Source: Cardiocondyla obscurior (Eukaryota > Arthropoda > Insecta > Hymenoptera > Formicidae). From it: DNA of 64,000 bases. How positions within the stretch are numbered: position 1 is the stretch's first letter; each line of letters begins with the position of its first letter. Below the pieces are notes generated by a model, which was not told the origin of the DNA, ran no database searches, and worked only from the letters and a program-made list of their open reading frames with translations. Shown here piece after piece: positions 32,855-45,477 of the stretch. Position numbers and translations under genes: made by a program. The stretch lies in NCBI RefSeq assembly GCF_019399895.1, contig NC_091868.1, positions 3,272,499 to 3,336,498 on the forward strand. The letters are read 5' to 3'.

Positions 32855-35800
32855 TCAACCAGAAAAATCACTATTATCAAACAGGGCTTGATCGTATAAT
32901 TCTCCTTTAACCAATCGTCCACCGAAATAACGACCGTTCAAGGAATCTCTTGCACGTTCTGCCTCTGAAAATATAAAAATCAATCCGATAAATATAAAAT
33001 TGTTAATTTACACAGGAATTACAGGGTAATTTAAATTTTTCCATATACTCGAAAAGTATATATGAAACTATGTATAAATACCATTCATTTCAGCGAATTC
33101 GACGAATATTTTTACAATAACTTCCGCATTTTCGTCGTCTTCAGACTGTCTCTCCTTATAAATAATAACTCGTACGACCACACCAAACTTGGAGCATTCG
33201 TCTTGGATTTCTTCTTGTAAGGTTTCATCCACATCCTCTGGCGCTACCATATTTCTTAAAATTACAACTCGGGATTCGACTTTACGCATGAGTTTTTGCA
33301 TGACGAGATGGCGTGCACTTTGGCCCTTAATTGACATATTTTCTTGTTGCTGCAACGTTTGTGGTTCCGTTTCTTCTAAAAGTTTTTTCTGTAATTCTTC
33401 TTGTTGTTTCTGATGAGCCGCTTGTTCTTGCGCTCGCCTCATAATATCGGAATTTGCGGTTGTTGTTACTGGAATCTAAGGAGCAAAGAAATATTTCAAA
33501 TTAGCACATTAATTATTCGATTTTTTTTTTCTTTCTTTCGTTTTTTTTTCTTTTATTTTTATTTTAGTTCTTTAGTCATGAAATACTTACAACTGGTGTA
33601 CCAACAATCGTAGGCGCAACAACAGCAGGAGGTGGTATGACGACCGGTTGGCCGGGAATTGTTTGAATAATAGCAGGTGGTCGCGTTAAGGTTTGCGGTA
33701 TGGCTATGCCAGGCGGAGGTATTCCTGGCGCTACCGCTGCTACCGTTGCTACCGTTGCTACCGTCGGTGGTGCCATTATTGTTGCTGGTGCTATAGAAGG
33801 CCGCACTACGCCAGGAAGAGCTATAATAAAAAAATATAACGATAAAGATATAAAGGTAAATTTTTTTTCTTTTTATAATATTTGGATTTTCGTTGCAAGA
33901 ATTACAAACTTTGATTTAGGATTGGTGGTGCAGCAGCTCCAAGTTTTGTAAGACCTAATGCAACCGCATTACTTGCAACCGCGTCCATCGCTTGAATCTT
34001 TGCTGTAGCTGCTGCTGCAGCAACAGCAGCCGCAGTTGGCATCATGCTGGTACCACTAGGTGGTCCCATGAGTGCGTTCGGCGGCGTTATGGCCCTTCCC
34101 ACTCTTAAATATTGACCTCCCAAATCAAACAAATTCATAGAAGCGATGGCTTCTAACGCAGCTTGCATTGTTTCGTACTCAATAAAGCCGTAACCTTTGT
34201 GTCGATGTGGTGAACTACCTTGTGCAAGTTTACAATATGTAATCGGTCCAAATGCTTCAAAAACTGATTTAATGTCGTCTTCCGTCAAATCTTGATGTAT
34301 TGATGCAATGTAAATGCGATTGTAATGCTTGCTTTCTTCGGTAATCTCGTCGATCACTGATTGTGCTTGTGGCATATTGGACGGACGTCCCACGACCTGA
34401 AGCAAATATGAGAAAAAATTAACTTGTGTTACTATAATGCATCAATTATTCCACAAATAATTATAAAATTTCAGTAGCTTTTGGTTTAAGTTTTTAATTT
34501 TTCTTACGTAAATTTATATGATGGGTGTAAATCAATAAGATAAATTCAAATAATGTATTTATCGTAAAAATATTAATGAACAAAGATTTTCGAGCAAATT
34601 GCAGTTCGCTTAAAAATCATATTGGATTAAAGAACTAAATAAAAATTTGCCGACCTCCGGCGGGATGATAGGATTGCTGGGGGACAGGAAATTCGTTATA
34701 TAGGTACGTCCTGCTACCTTGATGTTGCGGCCACCGATCATGACACCATTCATTTGTTCCAAAGCAAGTTGCGCGGCTTCGGGTATTTCATATTCGACAA
34801 AAGCGAAACCCTTGTGTTTCTGTGTAACTGGATCCCATGACATATTGATAGATTTGATAGGTCCAAATGGCAAAAAGGCTTGCCTGATTGTGTCTTCTTT
34901 CAACTCGAAACTGATGCTGCCCACATAAACCCTGTCGTATAATAACATATATTATTATTAATGATATACTTAATGCAAATTTAGTTTCTTGTTAATAAAA
35001 TTAATTTTATTCGATTATTCATAATTATATTAGAATTTTTAAAAAGCATACTTGTTTAAACATTATTGCACATTCTTTTTAAATGTACAGAAAAAAAGAA
35101 AAAATTTACACACAAAAATAAAATTTGGTAAGTGCAATTAATGGAAATACGATATGTATTTAATTCACAAAAAAAAATTAGCTTTTTTTCTTATAACATA
35201 AATTTATTTGACATATTTTATTAAAAAAAAAAAAAAAAAAAAAGAATTATTAAAGTTATAGCTTAATATAATAACTTTCTATAATAAGAAATAATTTGCT
35301 ATAAATTAATTAATACGATCGTGAAAAAAAAAAGATCACTAAACTAACATGATAAATGAATATGTCAAAGGACAAGAACCCATCTGTTTGCTTCAGGATG
35401 TTTAAGGATCATGGATAATATTAAAAGCTGCAAGAAACTAAGTTTTCTATTTTGTTATAACTAAAAAACGTTTTAGTATTTTTTCAGAATAAAAAACTGA
35501 AAAAATATATAACTGTAATAACTTTTCGTATTTAGTATTTTACAACTTAATTACTAAAAATGCAACAACAGATATAGTATTACTAAAAGTATGAAAATAA
35601 GTGTAGAGTTTTATAAAAGAAAGTAATAAAACGTCTGAATATAATTTTCTTGAGCTATATTGGATATTGCACACGAAAGTTCAAGGATTAAGACAAAGAA
35701 CTAACAAACCTGCACATGAGAGCGAGAGCCTGCTGTCTTTGCACTTGATTCCGTTGACTAGCCATTTGCTGTAACACAAAGGACCAAAGGCCTTCTATTG

Positions 35801-38800
35801 ATATCCCTCCCCCATTTACAACACATCTCACAGAATCATTCAAGTAATCCCTCAAGCTCTTTTACGATTTCAGCTTCTTTGCTCGACAATTTTAATTATT
35901 AATATACATTTTAAGTCGTATTAAAAATACATATTAATTTTAATGCTTTAAAAACATGTAAGTAAATCGGGTTATATTTTTCGAAAAAGTACATATTTCT
36001 GCGTTAAAATATAATTATTAGTTCATATAAAATAAAATTTACTTAAAAAATTTATATAATTTATGGAGTTCATATAAAGCAAACTTGACGTATTTTTATT
36101 TGCTTTTTTCTTCACTCAAAAAAATTCAGAGTGTAGTTTTAACGTTACTTTTAGTTTTAAAGAAAGAAAAAAAAAAAGAAAAACTAGCCGAGCTCAGAAA
36201 AACCATTCAAATCATCTGAAGATTCATGCATTCACGAAAATTTCGCACTGTACAGCTCTGCTCCCGCCGACTATACTATCACAAATTATACCTAACTTTC
36301 TCTTATAGTAGCAACTCGGGAAAATGTTCGGAGTGATTTAGGATTGTTCGACCATGAGGCAGATTTATAATTTCTTTCTTGACTTGATGACACTAACCTG
36401 CACATTAGTAATAAAACTTGCTGCCGCAGGACCAACTTATTCTTCTGGGGGGAGAAAAAAATGAGCCAATCAGAGATTAATGTATCTTAATAATTCTTTT
36501 CTTAAGTATCTTTATAATAATTGACTCGGCGGGAAGAGCTATATTGACATTTTCGAATTTTGTACGATATTAATCTATATTGCAATTACACAATCGGCAA
36601 AGAGCTGAATAGAGAAAACTGTTTTTACGTATGTAAAAAAAATATGCAAATTAATTTTCTTATATACGTCAAATTTAATTACCGAATTAGTTCATTAACA
36701 TTATATTTCATTAATAATTTAAAAGCTGTAATTTTTAATTAAACATATTTACAAAAAATATAGAAAGATTAGTTTTTAAACATATTATAAAAAAAAATTA
36801 ATTTAATAATTATCGTAAATTTTAATTTATTTATTCATAATGAGCAAATTCGGTCCAATTTTGATACGTATATATCCATTATGCATTCTTATAAAAATTA
36901 AAAAAATGTATTTCATAAATAAAACGAAAATCTACGAAAGTTAAATTAAAATAAATATACGCTAAATTAATTTTTTATGTGACATAATGGATTAAAAACA
37001 TCAAACGTAACAAAGTTGCTAATAATTTAAAAGTTACCTGTTGTTGATGGGCCAATGTCTGCTTCATCAGGACCATCTTAATGCTTTGCTCCATTGCATA
37101 TTTCTTCGCTCTGTTTACTGTGTCTTGTTGTTCTGATGTAATTTTCGGTAAACCAGCTCCTAATATTCCAGGTAATGTTAAATATTTGGCGCCAGGTCCT
37201 ATAAAATTATAGAAAATGGTATAAGTTAGATATCTAAAATAATTCAACGGAGTAAAGAATATTTTCTCGGATCAGATCTTATCAGCAAAACGTCCATTAA
37301 ATTGCTTTGTCAATGTCAAATATTACTTGAATTGAATTGACTTGAGAAAATAATGTCACTACTAAATTAATACATCATATCTCTAAGTTAATAAAACAAT
37401 GCATAAATATAAATGTTAATTAATAAAAATTATATTAAATATATAACGTTATACATACCGGCAACGACCTGGCCGATTTGGTTGAGATCATATATGGGGC
37501 CTGGTAAGAACTCTGATGCATTTCCTATAAAGAAATCATGCATTAGACAATTTGCATTAAAGATGGTTAAATATTAATACTTTAAAACATTTTATTTTTG
37601 GATAGAACCAGTTATGCCACCAAGTTATTTCTTAATGATTCAAACGATGAATAGAGATTATTTTTTCTCGTTAACAAATTGGGTGGCCATTTATTTCACA
37701 TTTTTAGAATTCAATTTGTAAAAATTTTTTGAATTATTAAATGTAAAAATAAGTGCTGTCTCAGCAATCAGACGTTCGTTTTGACCAATCTTTGGGGAAA
37801 ACATCTATATATGTACAGATTCGTACATGAATATATATAACAGCTGGACGACCTATTGCCCTAGGCTAGTAAAACTTCTATTAGTCGCATTGATGTATGC
37901 GGGCGCATTATTCTTATTCGTATTGTGGAATATTTTTCTTAACACGGGAGTACCGTGACGCCATGCCAGAAGCTGCTATGATAAAACCGTCCTCCAAACT
38001 GTAAGTTCACAGAAATTAAAACGATCAAGGAATATTATACAACTCTTTTAATAAATATGATTGTATGATATGTTTCGATGTGTGTATGTGGATGTATTGT
38101 AGAAATATGTATGCAAATTGTATATAATATATATAATATATATGCTATATATATTTATGTATATATATAGTATATATATAACCACATATTTAAACATCGA
38201 AACAAAGAAACTCTCGTTTGATGCATGCTATTGGAAGAAACAAAGTAGATTGTACGAAGATCAGAGATAAAAAATTTTGTAAGAAACGATACGACGTGTG
38301 AGAGAAAATGATTGGATCGAAGTTATTCGTTACATTAAACATTCATTGTATTAAGCTTTGATAAAAATTAATCGTTAGCCGAGGAGTCTTATTTAAATTT
38401 AAACTTTTAAGTACTGTTTGCACAATCAGCCCCAAAAATCAGACTAGTCATAATTAGATTAGGTTTCATAACCAATTTGGTCGGCTAGTCTCTGAAACAG
38501 AAATCAGAAACAGAAAAACAGAAGTCAGTTCGACTTTTTCATGAATTAAAAGACTCTTAAAGTTTTGTGCGATTATTCGATTTACAGCTAACCGTGTTCT
38601 GGGCTGAGCAATGACGGTTGTGCGCAAATTATCCGAGATTGAGGCGACGCACAAATCTGTAAGCACAAAGCAAAGGAGAATACTCTCAGTGCATTTTCTG
38701 CGCCATACGCGTAGTCTTTGCCTTCTCCAACCTACCACTTTTCAACCTAATAAATTTTTCACGTAGCAATGGCGAGAATTTTTATGTAGATACACAAAAT

Positions 38801-40851
38801 TCTTTTCCCCCACTGGATTATAATATTCGAAACAATTACGTAACAGTTTATCTTTAACTGTAACATAATAATTGAATATTTGTAATAAATTTCTTTTTTT
38901 TTTTTTTTTTTGCTCGCATTGTCAACGTGCATATTCGAACATCGATAAGAACGACTCGAATTAGCGCGTATCTTGCTTAGCGACGGCAGAATAAAATATG
39001 AAGACGAAGGTGTGAGCGAAAATAAATACTAAATTCTTATAAAGTTATATTTGAGAAGATTTCAATTAGAATCTCTATAAGTCACGGCTTATCCACCCAT
39101 GGCTATATTGACGTCCAAGTGCTGGGACTCATTATCACCTAATGCAAATATATTGTAAATGGATATTTGAGACATAAACATAATAAATTTAATATACACC
39201 TTTCGCCATTGCCACTCCCAATTACGAGCCTCTAAATACTTCGATATTGATAAGTAGAAATATCACTTTTAATAGTAATAACTCTACTAGATCATATATA
39301 TTATTCACATATAATAAATGTTTCTTAATCGATATTACATTTTGCATATTAATAAAATAGATTTCATACATCGTTGTTTAAATCTTGATAATGCCTATTT
39401 TTCGAAAGAGGCTCATAATCAGGATCAGAGAAGCTCTAAACCCTAAAATTCTGACCTAGCTAAAGTATCGTACTCGGCAATAGATACGGTATCAGTGGGA
39501 GTTTGTTAAACTCTGATTTGTTCTGTTCAACGAATGTAGTCTTTCATTGTTTGGCGCACGTTCATGATCACAGCTCAGTCGTAGGCCACGGATTCTGTAC
39601 TGTCTCTCCGCTGTAACATCTCAGAACAGAAGGACAACCATACATTAGTGTGATTTAAGCGCCATACAATCATCATCTATTTACCCTACCCTACCGAAAA
39701 TTTTATGCTCAAAACTGCTTTTGAATAGACGCATTCCGCAGTTTTATAGAGTATGGCAGCATTTTTTAAAGAGAAAACTAGCACCTGAGTGTCCTAAGTA
39801 GCTATTGTACGCATTTCCATGTCATGTTCTCGCTCTTAATACTCATATTACACTTGCTGTCGTTTCTCTGTTTCATTGCGTTTCCCACTAACAAAGTTAT
39901 ATATATAATATTGTAATTATCACAGGCACAACTGCTATTTGGTTACATTAGCAATTTACCTTCTACTTTAGCCTTCTTCATCTGTGGCTCTGCATTATTT
40001 TGCGATGTTGGAGTCTGCAAAAAAAAATAAATGCAATATAACATAAAATAATAATAATAACTTTATTTAAATTATAAATTTAATTTTTTTTACTTCATAT
40101 TACTAACAATAAATTTATTATATAATATTATATAGTAAATATAATATAGTATATAATATTACTATATAACTACATAATATTACTACTATATAACTACATA
40201 ATACTATATAGTAAAAGCTGATCAGTGAATTTCAATAGAATATTGCAGCAAATTATAGTCAACTGTATTTGTATAAAACTTAAGTTCTGCTAGATAGTAA
40301 AATATTAACAGACACCAAGCAGAAAGTATCATTTTATTATCATTTAAAAGATTACTATTCAAATAATTACAGAATGACAATTTCTGTTTAGTTAATTTAC
40401 CATTATCTTCTGCTAACAAATTCTATTATACCTCTATTAACATTTTATTGACACAAAAGATATCAAAGGAATCTGTTTTTCATAAGTAATAAATAAAGTA
40501 CGCGCAGTATATAGGCACTGTTAAATAATTATAATAAATTCTGCTTAGTTTCCATGTGAATGTGTTATCTCATGTCATCAGCAAATATTATTAATTTTTA
40601 CAAAAGTATCGTGCCGGCGTAAATTAACGACAGACTCTCTTCCAGTTCTCGGTAAACGTAGCAGTCCGTTTCTTTCGGCGCGGCCGTTTCGTCCGACATC
40701 GTGCAGTCTACCGAGAACGCGTCGCGTCGAGACGAGTCCTAGAATGATCGCCATTACGCCGCTGAAGGGTTAGAAGCGGCAATCGCTCACGGCGAAAAGC
40801 AACGAAAGAATCCGTGTTTTTCTCGCTTACCATAGCCATTGTCCCGTTCAT
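32855..40851 (-). CDS. hfp: PUF60 / half pint, poly(U)-binding splicing factor
   Basis: PUF60 helps U2AF bind 3' splice sites and regulates alternative splicing. Minus-strand exons are 40851-40831, 40014-39960, 37524-37459, 37198-37038, one of two alternatives (36444-36398 or 35768-35710), 34932-34718 (or to 34655), 34396-33910, 33820-33591, 33474-33082 and 32964-32855. With the second alternative and the short donor this gives 598 residues. Visible are EQQDTVNRAKKYAMEQSIKM, RRM1 (VYVGSISFELKEDTIRQAFL; GFAFVEYE), RRM2 (RIYIASIHQDLTEDDIKSVF; GYGFIEYE), an Ala/Pro/Val-rich linker, and a UHM-type third RRM (SRVVILRNMVAPEDVDETL; GRYFGGRLVKGELYD). It ends FDNSDFSG. Intron 2 (37525-39959) is long and gene-free. 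The gene is head-to-head with SMYD5. Confidence 0.97.
35710..35768 (-). other. PUF60 alternative exon A (59 bp)
   Basis: The exon encodes QMASQRNQVQRQQALALMC and the first two bases of an Arg codon. It is flanked by TTACAG and GTTTGT splice sites and joins between the KQTLAHQQQ exon and RRM1 in frame. Its last residues (ALALMCR) match the LMCR that precedes RRM1 in the family. Confidence 0.85.
36398..36444 (-). other. PUF60 alternative exon B (47 bp)
   Basis: The exon encodes KNKLVLRQQVLLLMC plus two bases of Arg, with CCCCAG and GTTAGT splice sites. Its phases equal those of the 59-bp exon at 35710-35768 and it also ends in LMCR, so it looks like a duplicated, mutually exclusive exon. Using both would break the frame. 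Confidence 0.75.
37525..39959. other. Long PUF60 intron
   Basis: AT-rich intron with an (AT)n-rich microsatellite at about 38125-38180 and a poly-T run near 38890. A more GC-balanced patch at about 38540-38740 could be an internal promoter, but no exon is supported. The antisense ORF at 38466-38738 has no support. Confidence 0.5.
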
Positions 40852-41293
40852 CGCTTCTCGTGAACCGTAGTGCGGACGTGGACCCGGAATCTCTCGAAAA
40901 TTCACCTGACGGAGACCGCGAAATGCGCGACGAGTCAGCACGATGCACTTCCAGCACTTCTCCTTTGCGGATGTACCGTGCACAGGAAGCGCGCCTCGTC
41001 GATTGAGCGTCCGTCGCAAATCCCCGCGGCCCGTATAAAATTATTTCTGCTCATGTACTTCCGATAATTTATTTATTGGCTCGTGCCTCGTAAAAAAAAA
41101 CGAACCGTAACTTCGATAAAAATGGAAATAAATCTTTTGCGAGCGCGAAGAAAATGATTTTGATTCGAGCGGTGGGCGATTCGTGACAGCTTCACGGCGG
41201 CTGACGATCCACGCTCATGGTTAGGATTCGAATGGCTCGCGGTGATCCGCTTCTATTTTTCCTCGCTCGCTTTGATTTTACTACTCGTTCGAT
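40852..41293. promoter_or_regulatory. Compact divergent PUF60 / SMYD5 promoter
   Basis: Only 442 bases separate the two start codons. The region is CpG-rich and contains no competing gene, as expected for a shared bidirectional housekeeping promoter. No TATA box is obvious. Confidence 0.6.
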
Positions 41294-42940
41294 ATGATCG
41301 ACGACGAAGTTATGGCGGACAAAGGCTTCTTTATTAAAGTGGTGAACGACGAGAAGGTATTTTTATGTACTTAATTTTCGTGCCATTTCCACGATTCGTA
41401 GCTTTCCCCTCCCCCTGTAGTTCCCTCTTAACACACGTTTTTCTTGCAGGGCAAAGGGCTCTTCTCCAATCGTGCATTCAAGGAAGGGGACGTGATACTT
41501 GAGGAAAGGCCTGTGGTCTGCTGTCAGTTCCTATGGAATTCGGAATTTGGATACTTAGCCTGTGATCACTGCCTGAGACCCCTAGAAACAGCAGAGGAGA
41601 ATGTTCGTAGATTAACAGGCAATCAAAACTTTGTTGTACCCCACAAGGAGTGCTGTGAAATAAATAAGAGTTTAATAACTGAATGCCCTTTGTGTGGAGT
41701 CAAGTATTGTAGTGTAGAATGTCAGAATGAAGCTTTCCAAAGGTAATAAGTCTAATTTTTATATCTGTCACATTTTTAATTATGAATTGTAGCACCATAT
41801 TAATTTATGCTTTTTTTTTCTTTTTTTATAGATATCACAGTACACTGTGTCTGCAAGGAAGAGTCAAGGATGAAAGCCATCCTCTGAATCAATTGTGTGA
41901 AACATGGAAACAAATGCACTATCCCCCTGAAAATGCATCAATCATGTTACTAGCAAGGATGGTTGCAGTAATTAATCAAGCAAATGATAAAGAGGAAGCA
42001 TTAGCAATGTTCTCACAATTTTGTCATCGTACTGTATCTAATGACACTCATGAAATTGTACACTATTTATTAGGAGAGAAGTTTGTTGGGCAAATTGACA
42101 TTCTTCAGCAAATGATGAAGGAGGCTCTCAATACTGAATACACTGCACATGTATGTAATATAACATATGTACTATTGTACATACATACATTAATGTTAAT
42201 TGGAATTGTTGCTTTCAGTGGTTCACATCAGATGGTTTTAGAAGTTTATTAGCTTTAGTAGGAACAAATGGACAAGGAATTGGTACTAGTTCATTCAGCC
42301 GCTGGGTCAAGAATGTTTCTGCTTTAGAATTGGCTAAAGATGAACGCATTTACGTTGATAAGTTAATAGAAAGAATTTATGACGCTATGGACGAAGGTAA
42401 TTTTATGTATCTTTTACTAAAGTTAATTAATTTTATTTATTAATAAAATAATAAGCAGAAATAAATGTAGTTTAACAAATTGTAGCGCAAGTACAATGTA
42501 AGTACAGTACTCAAATATTTATATTATTATTTAATTAAAAAAAAAATTTAATTAATAATATATTTAATTAAAAAATAATATAAAAATAATATATTTAATT
42601 TAAAAAATTTTGTGTTGCAGCGGTAGGCCCATTTTTGAATAATGAAGGGTCTGGTCTGTACATTCTACAATCGTCAGTGAATCATAGTTGTGTACCAAAT
42701 GCAGTCATTGAGTTCCCTTATTCAAACAATACTTTAGTATTAAAAGCAATACGAGATATAAAAATTGGCGAGGAGATCTGTACAAGTTATCTCGACGAAT
42801 GCCAGCTCGAAAGGAGTAGACATTCTAGACAGCAGACGTTAAGTTCTATGTATTTGTTCGTTTGTCACTGCGATAAATGTCGGGCACAAGCGAATGATCC
42901 CGACGTGACGTCTGACGAAGAAGAATCCGATGAAGACTGA
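41294..42940 (+). CDS. SMYD5: SMYD5, SET and MYND domain methyltransferase
   Basis: SMYD5 is a protein-lysine methyltransferase; reported substrates include histone H4 and the ribosomal protein uL3 (RPL3). Exons are 41294-41356, 41450-41742, 41832-42150, 42219-42396 and 42621-42940, giving 390 residues. Split SET signatures are GKGLFSNRAFKEGDVILEE near the N-terminus and NHSCVPNAVIEFP with CTSYLDECQ near the C-terminus. Between them is a MYND-like Cys cluster (CDHCLRPLE; CPLCGVKYCSVECQNEAF). A post-SET CHCDKC and an acidic tail (SDEEESDED) close the protein, as in SMYD5. If the uL3 activity is conserved, enzyme and substrate gene lie 28 kb apart, probably by chance. Confidence 0.95.
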
Positions 42941-43513
42941 TATGTGCTAGCTAAAGATGCACAGGTAAGAACATTGATACAATTTTCATAATAAACAAAA
43001 TATGAAATATATATCGAATATCTAACAATCTCAATAAATAATTACTCAATGAATATCTTGTTATGTTTTACTTGATTATGATACAAGTAGCACACAAATG
43101 AGCTTTATATTACATCAATAAAGTAGTATGTAGGATAATAATATAATTAAACTTGAATAATCTTTTAATAAATATACTTTATTAACAAAAGCATTTTAAT
43201 GACACATTTCTATGTAATAATACAATTATATAATAAATTTAATACAGTATTTGTGCTTTTTTACATTTTATCGGTTATTTTCGCTGCTTTTTCATTGTAA
43301 TTTATCTTATACAAATTTATTACATGTCAAACATACAATTCTGGTTAACTTATATTATCTTATTTTTTATATTCGATTAATTGGCTACAATTCTACGAAT
43401 TTTACGTATCGTTATTATTTAATATTTTTTACAAATAATATTTCGGCACAGCATATAAGAAGTATTTAATTTGTTGCTACTAGAAAATTATATATTCGCT
43501 ATGATTAATTTTG
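42941..43513. other. Convergent 3' spacer, SMYD5 / CENP-N-like
   Basis: AT-rich sequence with AATAAA signals (for example near 43034 and 43123). It holds the 3' UTRs of the convergent genes. No gene is seen. Confidence 0.5.
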
Positions 43514-45105
43514 CTACTCCTGTCGAAGTGTTAATATGTTTTTTCCCAATGTCAAAAAATTAGATATATAGTCGGGTACGGGTGGTGTACAAACACGTTT
43601 TTCAATTAAAGTAGTTAAAAATCGAGCTATATTATGACTTCGAAATTCCCAGCTAAAATAAAAAATTTTTAATTAATATTATTTGATCGTTTTTGATACA
43701 TATACAAAAATATATTCTTACCTCATGGGTAAAGGGTCATCGGGTAATTTTGAAATTAAACTCTCGTGTTGTATAAGTTGTTCAGGTCCTTTTATAACAA
43801 GGACCTCTAGAGTCGGAGGATTTTCACCAAAACACTGCTCCCCATATTTTCTTCGTTGCTTACTTTGTGTATAATCTACCCCATTATTGCTATAATAAAA
43901 TTTATATGTTATACAATATAAAATATACTACATAGTACATTCGGTCCAATTGTAAAATTTTTCTCAAGTATATTAAATGCTAAATGTGTCTAAATATAGA
44001 TTACCTATAAAACAAATAGAAAAAAAAATTATAATTTTTAAAATATTACCTGATGGTAGGATTGGATGATTGATAAACTGGTGGTTGACTAATACCTTCA
44101 GCATGTAAAGCACCTTGTTGTTTATTCCATAATAACTTCATTAAAGATTTAAGGTCCCTGCCCATCAGCTTAATTTTTTTGTAATTATTATAGCCTAAAC
44201 TGACAGTCACCACTTTTAAATAGTTAGATTGCACAATTTTCTTTGTACAAAAAAAATATTTGTGGTCCATAAACAAGGCGAAAAAGGTTGGAAAAATACG
44301 TTTTACTTGTTTTTTCTTTTTTTTCTCTTTGATAGAAATAAATAGGACATTATCATATATTACAACTTTAACATTCATTGTCAAACCACTTGATAAGAAC
44401 TCATCTTGGATCATGTTTTGTATCTCCTGTATTTCTTGTTTCTCAATATATCTTGCCTCATTTAAGTTTATCAATTCATATCCATACCATGTCTTTTTCT
44501 TACTGTGTCTGCTAATCTCTAAAAAAATTTGTTTTATAAATAATTAAAAAAAGTATATACATATATATCAAATATTATTTATTAGATTTCAAACTTTGAT
44601 AAAAAAATAAATTATAAGAATTTAATATGATTAATAATGTTAATTACAAATTTTAATTTAATATTTATACATTATCATCTTACCTATTGCTTCCAATGTT
44701 GCTAGTCTGTCGTATAAAATTTTTTCTTCTATCTTTGCTTTCTATAAATGAACAAATCAGAAAAATGTATAATTTGTATACCATATAAATATATAAGTGA
44801 ATGTCCCGTGTAGCAGTCCTTACATTTATAACGTTGTCAATAACGTACGACACGTTAGTCACCGTAAAAGTCTTGTGGCTCTTAATCAGTTTCGATACGA
44901 CCTGAGTCCAGGAGATTTCCGGAAAGATAGGGATCACGGCGTCCTCCAGCTCCTCGAACTTGAATCTTTTTATCACGTTGATTATCAGACGTTTGACATT
45001 TATCGACGCTGTGACATTTCAAATAAATCGGTTATCGCAATGGAGGTATAACCTGTAAATACATGGGAGCACTAAAACTCCGTTCGACGAGCCTTACTTA
45101 CACAT
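43514..45105 (-). CDS. CENP-N-like kinetochore protein
   Basis: CENP-N/Chl4 reads CENP-A nucleosomes and links to CENP-L in the inner kinetochore (CCAN). Exons on the minus strand are 45105-45102 (ATGT only), 45008-44823, 44741-44685, 44518-44050, 43889-43722 and 43652-43514, giving 340 residues; human CENP-N has about 339. The N-terminal part (KRFKFEELEDAVIPIFPEIS) is helical and pyrin-like in placing. The middle pattern (FFALFMDHKYFFCTKKI... VTVSLGYNNYKKIKLMGRDL, SLMKLLWNKQ) parallels the human region around YYSQTPYAFTSS and the helix after it. YGEQCFGENPPTLEVLVIKG matches the C-terminal domain start (human TFGDYPQPQLEF). Similarity is modest and remembered, so the family call is probable, not certain. 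It is 372 bases from POLD1, head-to-head. Confidence 0.68.
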
Positions 45106-45477
45106 GATCGTAGACGCAAATAGCACCCATGTAAAATCCTTGTAATTACTGTGTAATTATATTTGGAGCACGTGAAATTTTTTAGTTAACAAATCAACAT
45201 TTTTCAAGTCAGTGCACACATACTCCACATAAGAAATCTTGCGCGCCAATTTGTATGCACTTGCACGTTTCACCGTAATACCGTATGAACGTTTCTCCTC
45301 CTTGTTCCCCTCCTAGGTTCCTAAAGCTTACAACTACCAATCAGACTAAAACTGTTCCCGCCAATGTGTAATGGTCAGCCCAGAGTTCAGTTTTTCGTGA
45401 GAAGATTTGGATCTGCGGTTCTTTGCTTTGTCTCTTCGTCAAAGTTTCACGCAATTTCACGTGTCACGACGAGAGAC
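45106..45477. promoter_or_regulatory. Compact divergent CENP-N-like / POLD1 promoter
   Basis: 372 bases separate the two start codons. A kinetochore gene and a replicative polymerase gene sharing one promoter would suit common S/G2 expression. A TTCCCGCC sequence (near 45355), similar to an E2F site, lies in the interval. Confidence 0.55.

Noticed and set aside
33700..33951. Plus-strand ORF MAMPGGGIPGATAATVATV...
   Set aside because: It is the complement of the Ala/Pro/Val-rich PUF60 linker exon and runs on into intron sequence.
38125..38180. AT-rich microsatellites here and at about 6238, 58710 and 59465
   Set aside because: They are ordinary simple repeats in an AT-rich genome, with no further structure.
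38466..38738. Minus ORF MVGWRRQRLRVWRRKC in PUF60 intron 2
   Set aside because: No family motif and no phase-compatible splice into PUF60. The GC-balanced patch may be regulatory.
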